Assembly (NCBI RefSeq): GCF_030227225.1
Contig: NZ_JASPHQ010000009.1
Coordinates: 1-64,000 of the forward strand
Direction of reading: 5' to 3'
Length of the DNA: 64,000 nucleotides
Source: Corynebacterium rhinophilum
Lineage (GTDB): Bacteria; Actinomycetota; Actinomycetes; Mycobacteriales; Mycobacteriaceae
Shown in pieces: positions 29,223 through 40,429 of this stretch; the first letter of the stretch is position 1, and each line of letters opens with the position of its first letter. The position numbers and the translations under genes were made by a program. Under the pieces are notes generated by a model. That model had not been told where the DNA came from. It saw only the letters and a list, made by a program, of their open reading frames with translations, and ran no database searches.

Positions 29223-29530
29223 TAATCCTCCTTAGCTAAACGCCGATTCACGGCGTCTACTTTATCTGTCAGTTGATTCTTCACGCCTTCGCGGATATCA
29301 GCCTTAATAACCAATGAGGTACGCGGCGATACCGCACGCACCGCTTCGGTGGCCTTTTTAATCGTGCCGAAAACCTCGTCCCACTCGCCTTCTACAAGGG
29401 TGAACATGGCGTTGGTTTCATTAGGCAGACCTGATTCCCGCACCACGCGGACCGCCTCCGCCACGGCATCGGCCATCTCGCCGGAATCATTATCCACCAC
29501 TGCGGGTGCTACTGAAAATGCAACAATCAT
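29222..29530 (-). CDS. Thiamine-binding-family protein (MTH1187/YkoF-like, DUF77)
   Basis: 102 residues from ATG 29530 (MIVAFSVAPAV). The pattern VAPAV near the start, then AVRVVRESGLPNETNAMFTL and a C-terminal TSLVIKADIREG, matches small MTH1187/YciI-like proteins that bind thiamine or related ligands in other species. A longer frame extends upstream to 29695, but that part overlaps the adjacent small gene in another frame and lacks homology-like character. It is coupled to the YbbN-like gene downstream. Confidence 0.8.
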   Translation of the reverse strand: MIVAFSVAPAVVDNDSGEMADAVAEAVRVVRESGLPNETNAMFTLVEGEWDEVFGTIKKATEAVRAVSPRTSLVIKADIREGVKNQLTDKVDAVNRRLAKED

Positions 29531-29540
29531 GCCCGCAAGT

Positions 29541-29825
29541 CTACCTTCGCTCCCAGCAGTGCCGGTGCCAATGACGGCGGTCATCGCCCTGCCTGCCGGT
29601 ATCGCGCGGCCAGGCGACGATGTGGGCAACCCCAGGCGGAATATTTTGATTACACCCCGGGCAAATATAGAATTTTTGCGCCCGCGCGGAGCCAATATGC
29701 CGCATTATATAAGGCTCCCCGTGGGTCCAGCTTGGTCCCTCGACCGTCTGCGAACCAAAGAAGGTAGAGCCGTCCTTGGGCAGTGGCCGGAATTCCTGTG
29801 GTTTTCGCCTATTTCGCCGGGGCAT
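29541..29825 (-). CDS. Small CxxC protein coupled to nucS
   Basis: 94 residues, basic and Arg-rich, with a possible zinc site: ICPGCNQNI (CPGC), followed by HIVAWPRD and HWHRHCWERR at the end, giving Cys-x2-Cys plus His/Cys ligands. Annotated relatives are sometimes called ATP/GTP-binding proteins without good evidence. The ATG overlaps the nucS stop (TAATG), so it is co-translated with the endonuclease. A link to DNA repair is inferred from position only. Confidence 0.7.
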   Translation of the reverse strand: MPRRNRRKPQEFRPLPKDGSTFFGSQTVEGPSWTHGEPYIMRHIGSARAQKFYICPGCNQNIPPGVAHIVAWPRDTGRQGDDRRHWHRHCWERR

Positions 29826-30517
29826 TAAAACAACCGCAATTCTTTCGACTCGAGTCCGCGCAGCTCCTGATAGTCCAGAACCACGCAGCGGATGCCGCGG
29901 TCTTCGGCAAGCGTTCGAGCTTGCGGCTTAATCTCTTGCGCAGCAAAAATGCCAGATACCGGAGCGATTAGTTCATCGCGGTTCAATAGCTCGAGGTAGC
30001 GGGTCAATTGCTCTACTCCGTCGATCCCGCCGCGGCGCTTGACCTCCACGGCAACATTCCGGTTATCAGCATCTTTAGCCATGATGTCCACTGGGCCAAT
30101 AGCCGTGGGGTACTCGCGGCGCACGAGGGTGAAATTAGAACCCAGCGTGTCGATCTTTTCGGCCAAAAGCTCCTGTAGGTGCGCCTCCACGCCATCCTTT
30201 ACTAGGCCGGGGTCTTCGCCCATCTCGTAGGAGATATCCTCGTGGATTTCCGCGATAGTGATGCGCAATTGCTCACCCTTCGGGTTTTCCACTAGCCACA
30301 AGACCTCGCCGGTGTCATTGCCATCCACGTCCTCGATGACGGATTCACTCACCGTACACGGCGGTGTCATCCAATTCAGGGGCTTGTACGCGCGGTCATC
30401 GGCATGCACCGATACCGAGCCGTCTGCCTTGACAATGAGCAGGCGGTCCGCCAAGGGCAGGTGGGCGTCGAGCCGTCCCACGTAATCAACTGAACAACGG
30501 GCGATTACTAAGCGCAT
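29825..30517 (-). CDS. nucS: Endonuclease NucS (EndoMS), mismatch-specific
   Basis: Cuts both strands at mispaired bases and provides actinobacterial mismatch repair in the absence of MutS/MutL. The 230-residue protein has the N-terminal DNA-binding domain ([20 protein letters not shown]) and a RecB-like nuclease with the ExK motif [20 protein letters not shown] (residues ~150-170). The C-terminus, ELRLF, matches the short beta-clamp-binding tail known for corynebacterial NucS. It sits between a DUF2550 gene and a small CxxC protein, downstream of the atp operon, as usual in the genus. Confidence 0.94.
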   Translation of the reverse strand: MRLVIARCSVDYVGRLDAHLPLADRLLIVKADGSVSVHADDRAYKPLNWMTPPCTVSESVIEDVDGNDTGEVLWLVENPKGEQLRITIAEIHEDISYEMGEDPGLVKDGVEAHLQELLAEKIDTLGSNFTLVRREYPTAIGPVDIMAKDADNRNVAVEVKRRGGIDGVEQLTRYLELLNRDELIAPVSGIFAAQEIKPQARTLAEDRGIRCVVLDYQELRGLESKELRLF

Positions 30518-30538
30518 GGCTACTACCCTAGCCTGTTG

Positions 30539-31018
30539 CTATTGGCGCTTGGACTGCCGGGTGGCTCGCTCCCGCAACTGCTTGTAATCAAAGCGCTGTT
30601 GCCGCTTGGACGGCGCCGCCTCGACCCAAGCTTCGAAGGCCATGATCCCGCGGGCATCGGAAGCCAGCTCGTATTCCGCATCCCCGGTGCTAAAGTGCAC
30701 TACCTCGGTGGCATCAGACATGAAAGAAGCCTCGTCATCATCCAAAGAACGGGAGTTCAAAATGGTGATGTCGAGGCGGTTAAACCACAGGTTATAGCGC
30801 GGAAATACCGAGCGCAGTTTGAAATATTCCACGACTTCCCCGGTATAGCGCAGCACGCCATGGCGCCAAGAAAAGCTATCTTTCGCCGGCATTGAGCGCA
30901 ACAACACCGCGGTTCCGCGCGAGCGTAGAGTAAAAAATCGCAGGGCCGCCAGCAGAAGTACTAGCAATACCACCAACGCTAAGGCCCACAGGACCACCGA
31001 GATAACCGTCGAATTCAT
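30539..31018 (-). CDS. DUF2550 membrane-anchored protein
   Basis: About 159 residues from ATG 31018 (MNSTVISVVLWALAL). A single N-terminal transmembrane segment (residues ~5-25) is followed by a soluble domain with FSWRHGVLRYTGEVVEYFKL, typical of the DUF2550 group found after atpC in Mycobacteriales. The fold may be PH-like; function is unknown. It lies 22 bp upstream of nucS on the same strand, after the atp terminator. Confidence 0.85.
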   Translation of the reverse strand: MNSTVISVVLWALALVVLLVLLLAALRFFTLRSRGTAVLLRSMPAKDSFSWRHGVLRYTGEVVEYFKLRSVFPRYNLWFNRLDITILNSRSLDDDEASFMSDATEVVHFSTGDAEYELASDARGIMAFEAWVEAAPSKRQQRFDYKQLRERATRQSKRQ

Positions 31019-31115
31019 GGGCTCCACACGCCATCCTTGGTTAGTGAAAGAACATTTATTTGGATTGTAGCGCCTGATTCCGCTTCTGCGCCAATAGGCA
31101 AAGACAAAGAAAACG

Positions 31116-31149
31116 TGAAAAAGCGCACCGGATAAATTCCAGTGCGCTT
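31116..31149 (-). terminator. Intrinsic terminator of the atp operon
   Basis: Read on the minus strand: AAAAGCGCACTGGA, loop ATTTA, TCCGGTGCGCTTTT, then TTTTT-rich sequence, with one C/A mismatch in the stem. It lies about 52 bp past the atpC stop at 31202. It is the clearest intrinsic terminator in this part of the window and may also act on the plus strand. Confidence 0.88.
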
Positions 31150-31201
31150 TTCTGAGAGCAGGAAGGGCGGCTATTGCTGCCCTCTCCTACCAATCCAAGG
31201 T

Positions 31202-31576
31202 TTATTCAGCCTTTGCTGCGCGGCGAAGTGCACGCAATGCAGCCTCACCGCGGGACTTGGTGAGCTCATGAGCCGAAGAGGAATCCTCTTCCGCCTTGGC
31301 CTCATCCACCTCATCGGACCAGATGGCCCAATCAGCGAGGACGGTAATCTTGTCCTGGGTAACGGAGAGGAAGCCACCCTGGACGGCGGCAACGCGCCGC
31401 GCGCCATCAACTGGGTGGATGGTCACTACGCCATTGTCGATCAACTGACCGATCACAGGCTCGTGACCGGGAAGCACGCCGATCTCACCCTCGGTGGTCT
31501 CAGCCGTCACTATGGAGGCCTGACCAGACCACAATGAGCGCTCGACGGAAACCAATTCGGCGGTGATGTCAGCCAT
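31202..31576 (-). CDS. atpC: ATP synthase epsilon subunit
   Basis: The central-stalk subunit of F1 that couples rotation and regulates hydrolysis. The 124-residue protein starts [20 protein letters not shown], with a GGGAGAGG Shine-Dalgarno close upstream, has the [11 protein letters not shown] turn, and ends with a short C-terminal helical region ([20 protein letters not shown]), shorter than in E. coli. It is the last gene of atpBEFHAGDC, followed by the intrinsic terminator. Confidence 0.95.
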   Translation of the reverse strand: MADITAELVSVERSLWSGQASIVTAETTEGEIGVLPGHEPVIGQLIDNGVVTIHPVDGARRVAAVQGGFLSVTQDKITVLADWAIWSDEVDEAKAEEDSSSAHELTKSRGEAALRALRRAAKAE

Positions 31577-31586
31577 GTGCCTCTCC

Positions 31587-33035
<1,449 letters not shown>

Positions 33036-34025
33036 CTAGTCACTTTCTGCGCTGTCAGATAGCGCGCCAGCGCCACCGACGATCTCTGAAATTTCCTGGG
33101 TAATCTGCGCCTGACGGGCCTGGTTGGCCACACGAGACAGGTCATTGACCATCTCGGTTGCGTTGTCAGTAGCAGATTTCATAGCTGTACGGCGTGCAGC
33201 GGACTCGGAAGCCGAAGCCTCCAAGAACATAGCAAACAGGATACGCGAGACGTACTGCGGAAGCAGCGCGTCCATCAGGGTATCCGCGTCCGGCTCGAAC
33301 TCGAAGTCCGCGGAAATGTTATCCACTGGCTCCGGATCCTCCAGTGCGGAGTCACCCATCTCGTACTCCTCGCCCTGCACTACCGGCTCAACGGGCAAAA
33401 GCTGCTGTGCACGCGCGGTTTGGGTCAGCATGGACTCAAACTCGGTGTAGACCACATGCACCTGGTCAAAGCCGGTAACACCTGCGCCTTCACCTTCCGC
33501 GTGCAGGCCCTCGCGGCCCTTGGTAGTGCCCTTAGAACCAGCAACGAAGCCATCGATCATGTGGCGACGCACATCGTGGGTGCCCTCCCAGGTTGGGTCC
33601 TGAGAGAAACCATCCCAGCTGCCCGCTACCTCTTCCTCACGGAAGTTGTAGTGGCCGATGCCCTTGCTGCCGGCGACGTAGCGAACTACCTCGTAGCCCT
33701 TGCTTTCGAGGAGGGCCTTGAGCTGGGCTGCCTTCTTGAAGACGTTGTTGTTGTAGCCACCGCACATGCCTCGGTCAGAGGTGATTACGAGAATCGCGGC
33801 GACATTGCCGTCTTCACGCTCACGCAGCATAGGGTGCTCTAGCGTCGACGCTGCAGCCAACCTGTTCATGACGTTGGTCAGCTCAATCGCGTACGGCTGA
33901 GAGGCTTCCACCCGAGCCTGCGCTTTGGTAATGCGCGAGGTAGCAATGAGCTCCTGGGCTTTAGTGATCTTCTTAGTCGAGTTCACGGACCGGATGCGGT
34001 CGCGTAATTCGCGAAGATTAGCCAT
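33036..34025 (-). CDS. atpG: ATP synthase gamma subunit
   Basis: The rotor shaft of F1. The 329-residue protein starts MANLRELRDRIRSVNSTKKI, contains the conserved ITSDRGMCGGYNNNVF region, and ends with the TMKSATDNATEMVNDLSRV helix. An extra loop around residues 165-190 (GFVAGSKGTTKGREGLHAEG) corresponds to the actinobacterial gamma insertion known in mycobacteria, here longer and Lys/Gly-rich. Otherwise complete. Confidence 0.96.
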   Translation of the reverse strand: MANLRELRDRIRSVNSTKKITKAQELIATSRITKAQARVEASQPYAIELTNVMNRLAAASTLEHPMLREREDGNVAAILVITSDRGMCGGYNNNVFKKAAQLKALLESKGYEVVRYVAGSKGIGHYNFREEEVAGSWDGFSQDPTWEGTHDVRRHMIDGFVAGSKGTTKGREGLHAEGEGAGVTGFDQVHVVYTEFESMLTQTARAQQLLPVEPVVQGEEYEMGDSALEDPEPVDNISADFEFEPDADTLMDALLPQYVSRILFAMFLEASASESAARRTAMKSATDNATEMVNDLSRVANQARQAQITQEISEIVGGAGALSDSAESD

Positions 34026-34075
34026 CGTTTCTCCTCCCTTCTTTCATATAGACGGTTAATTACGAGAGCTGAACT

Positions 34076-35716
34076 CTACTTAGCCGTCTTCCGGGAGACG
34101 TTGAGCTCGGTGCTTTTCACGTCATTTTCGTCCAAAGGATCTACAGGCTCTTCGGTGCCCAAGTTGTTGCCCTCGGAGGTGCGGAACGTAGGAGCGAACT
34201 CCTTGGCTGCAGCCTCGAGTGCTTCCTTGGACTCATCGCTAAGCGCCTTGCCGCCGGCGATCTGCTCAAAGACCTCTGGAGTATTGGCGTTGAGGTACTC
34301 GTGCACCTCGGCCTCGAAGCGGCGAACGTCTTCGACGGGAACGACGTCGAAGATGCCTGCCTCGGCGAGGTAAATGGATACCATCTGGTATTCCACCGGC
34401 TGTGGCGAGGACTCGGACTGCTTCAGCAGCTCAACCAAGCGGGAACCGCGCTCCAGCTGCGCCTTGGACGCAGAGTCAAGGTCAGATGCGAAAGCAGCGA
34501 ATGCCTGCAGGTCACGGTATGCAGCCAAGTCAAGACGGAGGTTACCAGCAACCTTCTTCATACCCTTGGTCTGTGCCGCACCACCAACACGGGAAACGGA
34601 TACACCGACGTTAATAGCCGGGCGCACACCCTGGTTGAAGAGGTCGGACTCCAAGAAGACCTGACCGTCAGTAATGGAAATGACGTTGGTCGGAATGAAG
34701 GCACTAACGTCATTAGCCTTCGTCTCGATGATGGGTAGTGCGGTCATAGAACCGGCACCCATGTCATCGGAAAGCTTGGCAGCGCGCTCCAGCAAGCGGG
34801 AGTGCAGGTAGAAGACGTCACCTGGGTAGGCCTCGCGTCCCGGCGGGCGGCGTAGCAACAGCGAAATTGCACGGTATGCCTCAGCCTGCTTAGTCAAGTC
34901 ATCGTAAATGACCAAGACGTGGTTGCCCTGGTACATCCACTGCTGACCCAACGCAGCACCGGAGAATGGTGCCAGCCACTTGTAGCCGGCGGAATCAGAA
35001 GCTGGGGCTGCCACGATGGTGGTGTAATCCAGCGCGCCGTGCTCCTCAAGGGTGCGGCGCACGCTGGCGATGGTCGAGCCCTTCTGGCCGATGGCGACGT
35101 AAATACAACGGACCTGCTTGTCCTTGTCGCCGGACTCCCAGTTCGCCTTCTGGTTCAAAATGGTATCGATGGTCACCGCAGTCTTACCGGTCTTACGGTC
35201 ACCAATAATCAGCTGACGCTGACCACGGCCGATCGGGGTCATCGCATCGATAGCCTTGATGCCGGTCTGCATTGGCTCTTCAACCGGCTGGCGCTGCAGC
35301 ACGGAAGGTGCCTGCAACTCGAGGACGCGCTCCTCTTCGCTTTCGATTGGGCCCAAGCCGTCGATGGGCTGGCCCAGTGGGTTAATAACGCGGCCGAGGA
35401 AGTCCTCGCCCACGGGAATGGAAAGGACCTCGCCGGTCCTCTTAACCTCGTCGCCCTCCTTGAGGGACTCGTAGTTACCCAGGACCACGACACCAATGGA
35501 GTTAGTGTCAAGGTTCTGTGCGACGCCAATAACGCCGCCGGGGAACTCGAGCAGCTCATTCGCCATAACGGATGGCAGGCCAGAAACCTGCGCAATACCG
35601 TCAGCTGCCGAAATGACCACGCCGACCTCCTCACGGGAGGCCTCCGCGGAGTAGCTCGAGGTGTAGTTCGCAATCGCACTACGGATCTCGTCGGAGGAGA
35701 TCGTCAGCTCCGCCAT
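34076..35716 (-). CDS. atpA: ATP synthase alpha subunit
   Basis: The regulatory nucleotide-binding F1 subunit. 546 residues from ATG 35716 ([15 protein letters not shown]), with AGGAAG just upstream. P-loop GDRKTGKT (~residue 172), VSRVGGAAQ (arginine finger) and the C-terminal helical domain are all present. The C-terminal extension beyond residue ~505 is acidic ([14 protein letters not shown]), as in other actinobacteria. Confidence 0.97.
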   Translation of the reverse strand: MAELTISSDEIRSAIANYTSSYSAEASREEVGVVISAADGIAQVSGLPSVMANELLEFPGGVIGVAQNLDTNSIGVVVLGNYESLKEGDEVKRTGEVLSIPVGEDFLGRVINPLGQPIDGLGPIESEEERVLELQAPSVLQRQPVEEPMQTGIKAIDAMTPIGRGQRQLIIGDRKTGKTAVTIDTILNQKANWESGDKDKQVRCIYVAIGQKGSTIASVRRTLEEHGALDYTTIVAAPASDSAGYKWLAPFSGAALGQQWMYQGNHVLVIYDDLTKQAEAYRAISLLLRRPPGREAYPGDVFYLHSRLLERAAKLSDDMGAGSMTALPIIETKANDVSAFIPTNVISITDGQVFLESDLFNQGVRPAINVGVSVSRVGGAAQTKGMKKVAGNLRLDLAAYRDLQAFAAFASDLDSASKAQLERGSRLVELLKQSESSPQPVEYQMVSIYLAEAGIFDVVPVEDVRRFEAEVHEYLNANTPEVFEQIAGGKALSDESKEALEAAAKEFAPTFRTSEGNNLGTEEPVDPLDENDVKSTELNVSRKTAK

Positions 35717-35776
35717 GTTCTTCCTGCTCTCGGTAGTATCTTCCAGCACTTACTTAAATCGTTTCTGTCGTTTCGG

Positions 35777-36592
35777 CTACACCATCTGGGCACGGAAGCG
35801 GGCAATCTTGCCTGCCGTCGAGCCGTCAATGATTTCATCGCCGACGCGGATGCGCATGCCACCGAGGAGGCTGGTGTCAACCTCAGAGTGAATGGACATC
35901 GCACGACCATAAATTTTGCCCAGCTTCTCAGCGAGTACTGCCTGCTGGCCTTCATTCAATTCACCCGCAGCGACTACGCGCGCGATGGTGCGATCCTGCA
36001 GCGCTGCTGCAGCATCGGCCAATCCGGCAACGTCATCAATGGGGTTCTGCTCTGGGCGGCTGATGGCCTGCAGCGCGAGCGCTTCAGTAAACATCGTCAC
36101 CTTGCCGTAGAGCACGTTTGCCAGCAATCCGCGCTTGCGTGCGGATTCAGCAGTTCGATCGGAAAGCAGCTGGGTAAGCTCGCCCTCGCGGTCCAGAATC
36201 TGTGCCAAGCGGAAAAGCTCGTCTTCGACCTGGCCCAACTGGCCCTGCGCCTCGGCGGCGCGCAGCAATGCGCGGCGTCCCAAGGATACAAGCCCGTTGA
36301 CGAAGTCCTTCGGCGAAGACCATTGGTTCGCCGCAGCTTCCTGCAGGATGCTCAGGGCACCGGCAGAAACCTTGGAGCCAAAGAGATTCTCGGCCAAGGA
36401 CTTGCGCGCTTCAGCCGGGGCGGCGACGTCAATGAAGGACACGCGCAATTCGCGGTCACCATCCAAAACGTCGACGACCTCGAAAATGTCTAGGCCCGCT
36501 TGGACTGCACTAGCGACGTTCTTATCGCCAGCGAGGATTTCATCCACACGGGACTGTGAGTTCGCGAGTGCTTCGCGGCTAGCTGCCTTCAT
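35777..36592 (-). CDS. atpH: ATP synthase delta subunit
   Basis: The stator subunit linking F1 to the b subunits. 271 residues, longer than the ~180 of E. coli as in actinobacteria, and not fused to b as it is in mycobacteria. The C-terminal conserved signature VDTSLLGGMRIRVGDEIIDG is clear (residues ~238-258). The N-terminal half is alpha-helical and rich in Ala and Glu. It begins 6 bp after the atpF stop. Confidence 0.94.
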   Translation of the reverse strand: MKAASREALANSQSRVDEILAGDKNVASAVQAGLDIFEVVDVLDGDRELRVSFIDVAAPAEARKSLAENLFGSKVSAGALSILQEAAANQWSSPKDFVNGLVSLGRRALLRAAEAQGQLGQVEDELFRLAQILDREGELTQLLSDRTAESARKRGLLANVLYGKVTMFTEALALQAISRPEQNPIDDVAGLADAAAALQDRTIARVVAAGELNEGQQAVLAEKLGKIYGRAMSIHSEVDTSLLGGMRIRVGDEIIDGSTAGKIARFRAQMV

Positions 36593-36598
36593 AGTTGC

Positions 36599-37168
36599 CT
36601 ACTTTCCGGCCGGTGCCACAGAGTCGAGCTCGGACAAAAAGCCATCGATGGTAGAGGACTTCTTGGAGGCGTCAGAAAGCTCGCCGCCCAGAATCTTTTC
36701 TGCCAAGTTGATGGAGTTCTGTCCCATTTCGGAACGCAGCTCAGTAACAACCTGCGCACGAGAAGCTTCCAACTGCTTTTCGCCATTGGCGACGATGCGG
36801 CGGGATTCCTCTTCCGCTTGGCTCTTCGCGTCAGCCTCGATCTGCTTGCCGCGCTCGCGCGCCTGCTCGCGGATCTCGGCTGCCTCTGCGCGGGCATCAG
36901 CCAGCTGAGCATTGTACTTTTCTAGAGCAGCTTTAGCCTCGGCCTGTTGAGCCTCAGCGCGCTTCATGCCGCCCTCAATCCGGTCTTCACGCTCTTCGAG
37001 CAACTTGGTGTAACGAGGAAGTACGAACTTCCAGAACAACCAGAGAATTACGATGAAGCACAGCAAAGACCAGAAAATGTCATAGTTCTTGGGCAGAAGA
37101 ACGGAGAAGCTACCCGAACCTGGGTTCTCCTCGCCCTCTGCTGCAAGCAAATAAACGACGTTATTCAT
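36599..37168 (-). CDS. atpF: ATP synthase b subunit
   Basis: The peripheral stalk of Fo. 189 residues: an N-terminal periplasmic/lumenal stretch, one transmembrane segment ([20 protein letters not shown], residues ~29-48), then a long amphipathic coiled coil of Ala, Glu, Lys and Arg (residues ~60-165). GGGAGACC before ATG 37168 supports the start. Confidence 0.94.
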   Translation of the reverse strand: MNNVVYLLAAEGEENPGSGSFSVLLPKNYDIFWSLLCFIVILWLFWKFVLPRYTKLLEEREDRIEGGMKRAEAQQAEAKAALEKYNAQLADARAEAAEIREQARERGKQIEADAKSQAEEESRRIVANGEKQLEASRAQVVTELRSEMGQNSINLAEKILGGELSDASKKSSTIDGFLSELDSVAPAGK

Positions 37169-37211
37169 AGGTCTCCCGTCTTAAAAGTTTCGGTTTGGAA
37201 AACTCGTACTT

Positions 37212-37556
<345 letters not shown>

Positions 37557-38357
37557 TTAGTGCGAATCAGCGTGCAAGGACAACTCAATGTACACCGCCG
37601 TCAACAAGGCGAAGATGTACGCCTGCAAGAAGATAACCAGAATCTCGAACAGGCTCATAGCCAAGCCCAAGACCACGGTCAGTCCAGACAGGACGGTCCA
37701 ACCATTTAGCTGCCAGAAGAAGAAGTTCGTAGCAGAGAAGAGAAGAACCAGGATGATGTGTCCAGCAAGGAAGTTCGCCATGAGACGAATTGCAAGGGTA
37801 ACCGGTCGCAGAATGAACGTAGAGAAGAACTCAATCGGTACCACCAAAAGGTGCAATGCCGGTGGCAAGTTCGGAATCACTACGGAGGAGCGAATGAACT
37901 TGCCCAAGCCGTAGCGCTTGGCGCCGGCGTAAATCATGACGATGTACGAAACGGCTGCCAACACAATTGGCATACCAATACGACCGTTGGGCGAGACGTT
38001 AAGTCCCGGGATAACGGTCGCGACGTTCATAAACAGAACCGCGAAGAAGATGCTAGCGATAATTGGCAGGAATCGCTTTCCCTCCTTCTTACCCAAAATG
38101 TCCTCGGCGATATGTACGCGGACGAAGTCGACCGCATTCTCGCCTACATTCTGAATGCCAGAAGGAACCAACTTAGGGTTCTTAAAGGCAGCCCAGAAAA
38201 GGATCACCACAATTAGCGTCATCAAAATGCGAATCAGCATCAGGCGATCAAGCGCGAACCATCCATCGGCGAAGTCGCCGAAAAACAGATGGTCGGCATC
38301 AATTTGCCCCGGGAAGAATTCTTCACCTAGATCGGGCGTATGGAAGTGCCCTTTCAT
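37557..38357 (-). CDS. atpB: ATP synthase a subunit
   Basis: The proton-channel subunit of Fo. 266 residues from ATG 38357 (MKGHFHTPDLGEEFFPG), the usual corynebacterial start, although the frame is open to 38489. Five or six hydrophobic segments are present. The essential arginine is in LAIRLMANFLAGHI (residue ~195), and the VENAVDFVR-type segment (here GENAVDFVRVHIAED) precedes it. It is the first gene of the atp operon, after a 440-bp gap that carries its promoter. Confidence 0.95.
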   Translation of the reverse strand: MKGHFHTPDLGEEFFPGQIDADHLFFGDFADGWFALDRLMLIRILMTLIVVILFWAAFKNPKLVPSGIQNVGENAVDFVRVHIAEDILGKKEGKRFLPIIASIFFAVLFMNVATVIPGLNVSPNGRIGMPIVLAAVSYIVMIYAGAKRYGLGKFIRSSVVIPNLPPALHLLVVPIEFFSTFILRPVTLAIRLMANFLAGHIILVLLFSATNFFFWQLNGWTVLSGLTVVLGLAMSLFEILVIFLQAYIFALLTAVYIELSLHADSH

Positions 38358-38743
38358 AGCCAATGTTGTAACGCTCAGCGTTCTCTCCCGTGTTCGGGCC
38401 ACACAGCCAATAGCTGGCCTCTGTGGTGCGATGGACGTCTCAAACTCTCTGCCTTGAACACGGACTCCGTCGCACATCAGCGTGAACAAGACAGGGATTT
38501 ACCGTGCAGGATTCAAGCGCAACACTTAACCCCGCGGTAACCCGTTGCAAATCGTATCAGCTGGATCAACAGTTTTCGCACGTGGGGGCCCCATAAGCCA
38601 CACCCGATAGCGCCATTTCCGCCTTTTGCCATACAAAACCGCGCTATTCCTGCCCAATTCACAAACGTGCATTTGATCACACCCTCAGGTCAACACACCT
38701 CCTCGGGGGTGACCAACTTCCATTAATGCCAGCATGCAGGCAT
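38358..38743 (-). other. Leader and promoter region of the atp operon
   Basis: 386 bp between atpB and the terminator of the atpI-like gene. It must hold the atp promoter. Possible elements on the minus strand include TTGCAA about 16 bases before TTAAGT near 38520-38550, but this is weak. A GlxR-like half-good site, CGTGC-N6-TCACA, lies at 38666-38681 (8 of 10 consensus bases). No coding sequence is convincing here. Confidence 0.5.
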
Positions 38744-38778
38744 AAAAAGGCCGCCGCGCAAGCCTGGTGCGCGACGGC
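38744..38778 (-). terminator. Intrinsic terminator between the atpI-like gene and atpB
   Basis: Minus-strand hairpin GCCGTCGCGCA, loop CCAGGCT, TGCGCGGCGGC, then CTTTTT: 10 of 11 pairs with a following T-run. It lies 20 bp past the atpI-like stop, ending the rho-to-atpI-like unit before the atp operon starts. Confidence 0.85.
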
Positions 38779-38797
38779 TTAACTCTTTTTGCCCTAC

Positions 38798-39229
38798 TCA
38801 GGACACGTAGGTGATCCTGGAGGTGACCACGGCCCAGACCTCAGAGCCTAAGGTAACGATGAGTGCTACGACGACGGTGAGAAACAGCGCCCACGTGTCA
38901 TAGAAATCCATGTCCCGGATAATGGCCAGAACTCCGATGAGGACGATCAACTTGATAAGCCAACCGCCCAATACCACCGCGATGGTAGTGGAGGGCGTCG
39001 AGTGGGCGGTAAAGAGCACCGACAGCGCGGTAAATAGGACAAAGCCGCCGCCGAGGGCAGCGCCGACGAGAACGCCCCAAAGCCCGGCGACACCTTGTGC
39101 CCCGCCCCAGACGGCGAGAGAAATGATGGTAAAGATGCCGAGGGCCGTAGACCCCTTCTTTACGGCGCGCTGCAGCGGCAGGCGCGGGTCATCGAAATTA
39201 GGATTTTCCGTTGTGTCACTCACGGACAT
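38798..39229 (-). CDS. AtpI-like membrane protein
   Basis: 143 residues with a soluble N-terminal ~25 and four hydrophobic segments (about 28-46, 50-70, 80-102, 108-130). Position just before atpB and the small four-helix layout match the AtpI group, thought to help c-ring assembly or cation handling. Sequence similarity to E. coli AtpI is low. An intrinsic terminator separates it from atpB, so it belongs to the rho-prfA-prmC transcript. Starts at ATG 39229. Confidence 0.75.
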   Translation of the reverse strand: MSVSDTTENPNFDDPRLPLQRAVKKGSTALGIFTIISLAVWGGAQGVAGLWGVLVGAALGGGFVLFTALSVLFTAHSTPSTTIAVVLGGWLIKLIVLIGVLAIIRDMDFYDTWALFLTVVVALIVTLGSEVWAVVTSRITYVS

Positions 39230-39239
39230 TCACCCTACC

Positions 39240-40415
39240 TCACGCACTCGGCGAGTCACGCAATACGCAATCATCCGACGACCTGAGCCCAATCTTGCCC
39301 TGCCGCAGTGGAATCAGCGTCGCGCCAAAGGCAATCAACAACGCCATGATGGACAGGCCGATTGCAACTGGCGCTGGCACCATGGAAAACGACACCGCAC
39401 CAAAGGCCACCGCGGACACCCAGAGATACAACACGAGCACGGTGCGTCGGTGCGTATGCCCCAGAGACAAAAGGCGGTGGTGGATGTGTGCCTTATCCGC
39501 AGAAAACGGCGAGCGCCCCTGGGATAGGCGGCGAATTACCGCCCAGACAAGGTCTAAGACTGGAATAAACACCGCAGCGATCACCACGAGGATGGGTGAC
39601 AAAAGCGCCACGATGTCCACGGTGCCGTAGAGGGACATGTTGATCTTGCCGGAGGCGGAGGTGGAGGCCGCAGCGAGCAAGAGGCCGATAAGCATGGAGC
39701 CGGAATCACCCATAAAAATTCGGGAGGGCTCAAAGTTATGGGGCAAAAAGCCCGCACACATCCCCACCAAAGCGGCGCTAATAATTGCGGGTGGATACGC
39801 CGATACCGCCCCGCCCTGGTCATGCAGGACGGTCAGCGAGAAGACCAAGATGGCGCCGCCCGCGATGAGCCCGAGGCCCGCAGCTAAGCCATCGAGGCCG
39901 TCAACGAAGTTGATGGCGTTGATGAGCAGGACCGTGAAAAAAGCGGTAAGGAGGGTGCTTTGAATCTGGTCGAGTACTACCGTGGTGCCGCCGCCGAAGG
40001 GAATGAAAAGCAGCGTCCAGGTTAGGCCCAGACCACTCATCAGGGCGGCGGCAAAGAGCTGCCCAAAAAGTTTAATGAGGGCCCCGAGTTCCAGGTAGTC
40101 ATCGGCAATCCCCAAAAGCACAATGGCCAGCGCCGCCCACAACACCGCACTCATCTCTGGGGTCACGGGCATAAACCCGCGAGTCAAGGCTGGGAGCTGG
40201 GCTGCGAGGAATATCGCCGCCCCAAAGCCGGTAAACATGGCGAGCCCGCCCATGCGGGGCGTCGGCTGGGAGTGGGAATCGCGCAGGCGAATTTCTGCCA
40301 CCCGGCCCGTGCGGACCAAAAAGGACCGCACCACTCCGGTGGTCAGGTAGGTAAATGTCGCTGCTACGAGGATGACCAAGGCCAACTCGCGCAGCGGTAC
40401 GCCAGTGCCGCTCAC
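39240..40415 (-). CDS. Undecaprenyl/decaprenyl-phosphate GlcNAc-1-phosphate transferase (WecA/MraY family)
   Basis: Moves GlcNAc-1-phosphate from UDP-GlcNAc to a polyprenyl phosphate, the first step of arabinogalactan linker synthesis in Mycobacteriales. 391 residues, about eleven membrane segments. Family motifs: LGIADDYLELG with the catalytic aspartates, NAINFVDGLDGLAAG, and the cytoplasmic DKAHIHHRLLSLGH. The His-rich last motif marks the WecA rather than the MraY branch. It sits in the rho-prfA-prmC-sua5 run, as in M. tuberculosis around Rv1302. Confidence 0.9.
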   Translation of the reverse strand: MSGTGVPLRELALVILVAATFTYLTTGVVRSFLVRTGRVAEIRLRDSHSQPTPRMGGLAMFTGFGAAIFLAAQLPALTRGFMPVTPEMSAVLWAALAIVLLGIADDYLELGALIKLFGQLFAAALMSGLGLTWTLLFIPFGGGTTVVLDQIQSTLLTAFFTVLLINAINFVDGLDGLAAGLGLIAGGAILVFSLTVLHDQGGAVSAYPPAIISAALVGMCAGFLPHNFEPSRIFMGDSGSMLIGLLLAAASTSASGKINMSLYGTVDIVALLSPILVVIAAVFIPVLDLVWAVIRRLSQGRSPFSADKAHIHHRLLSLGHTHRRTVLVLYLWVSAVAFGAVSFSMVPAPVAIGLSIMALLIAFGATLIPLRQGKIGLRSSDDCVLRDSPSA

Positions 40416-40429
40416 GCGGAATGCTCCTT

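Noticed and set aside
34919..36493. 524-codon plus-strand frame opposite atpA and atpH
   Set aside because: It crosses two real genes on the other strand and has no plausible domain or Shine-Dalgarno.
38666..38681. GlxR site upstream of the atp operon
   Set aside because: Matches only 8 of 10 consensus bases, in an AT-rich stretch ~310 bp before atpB. Kept as a note in the region entry, not as a separate call.
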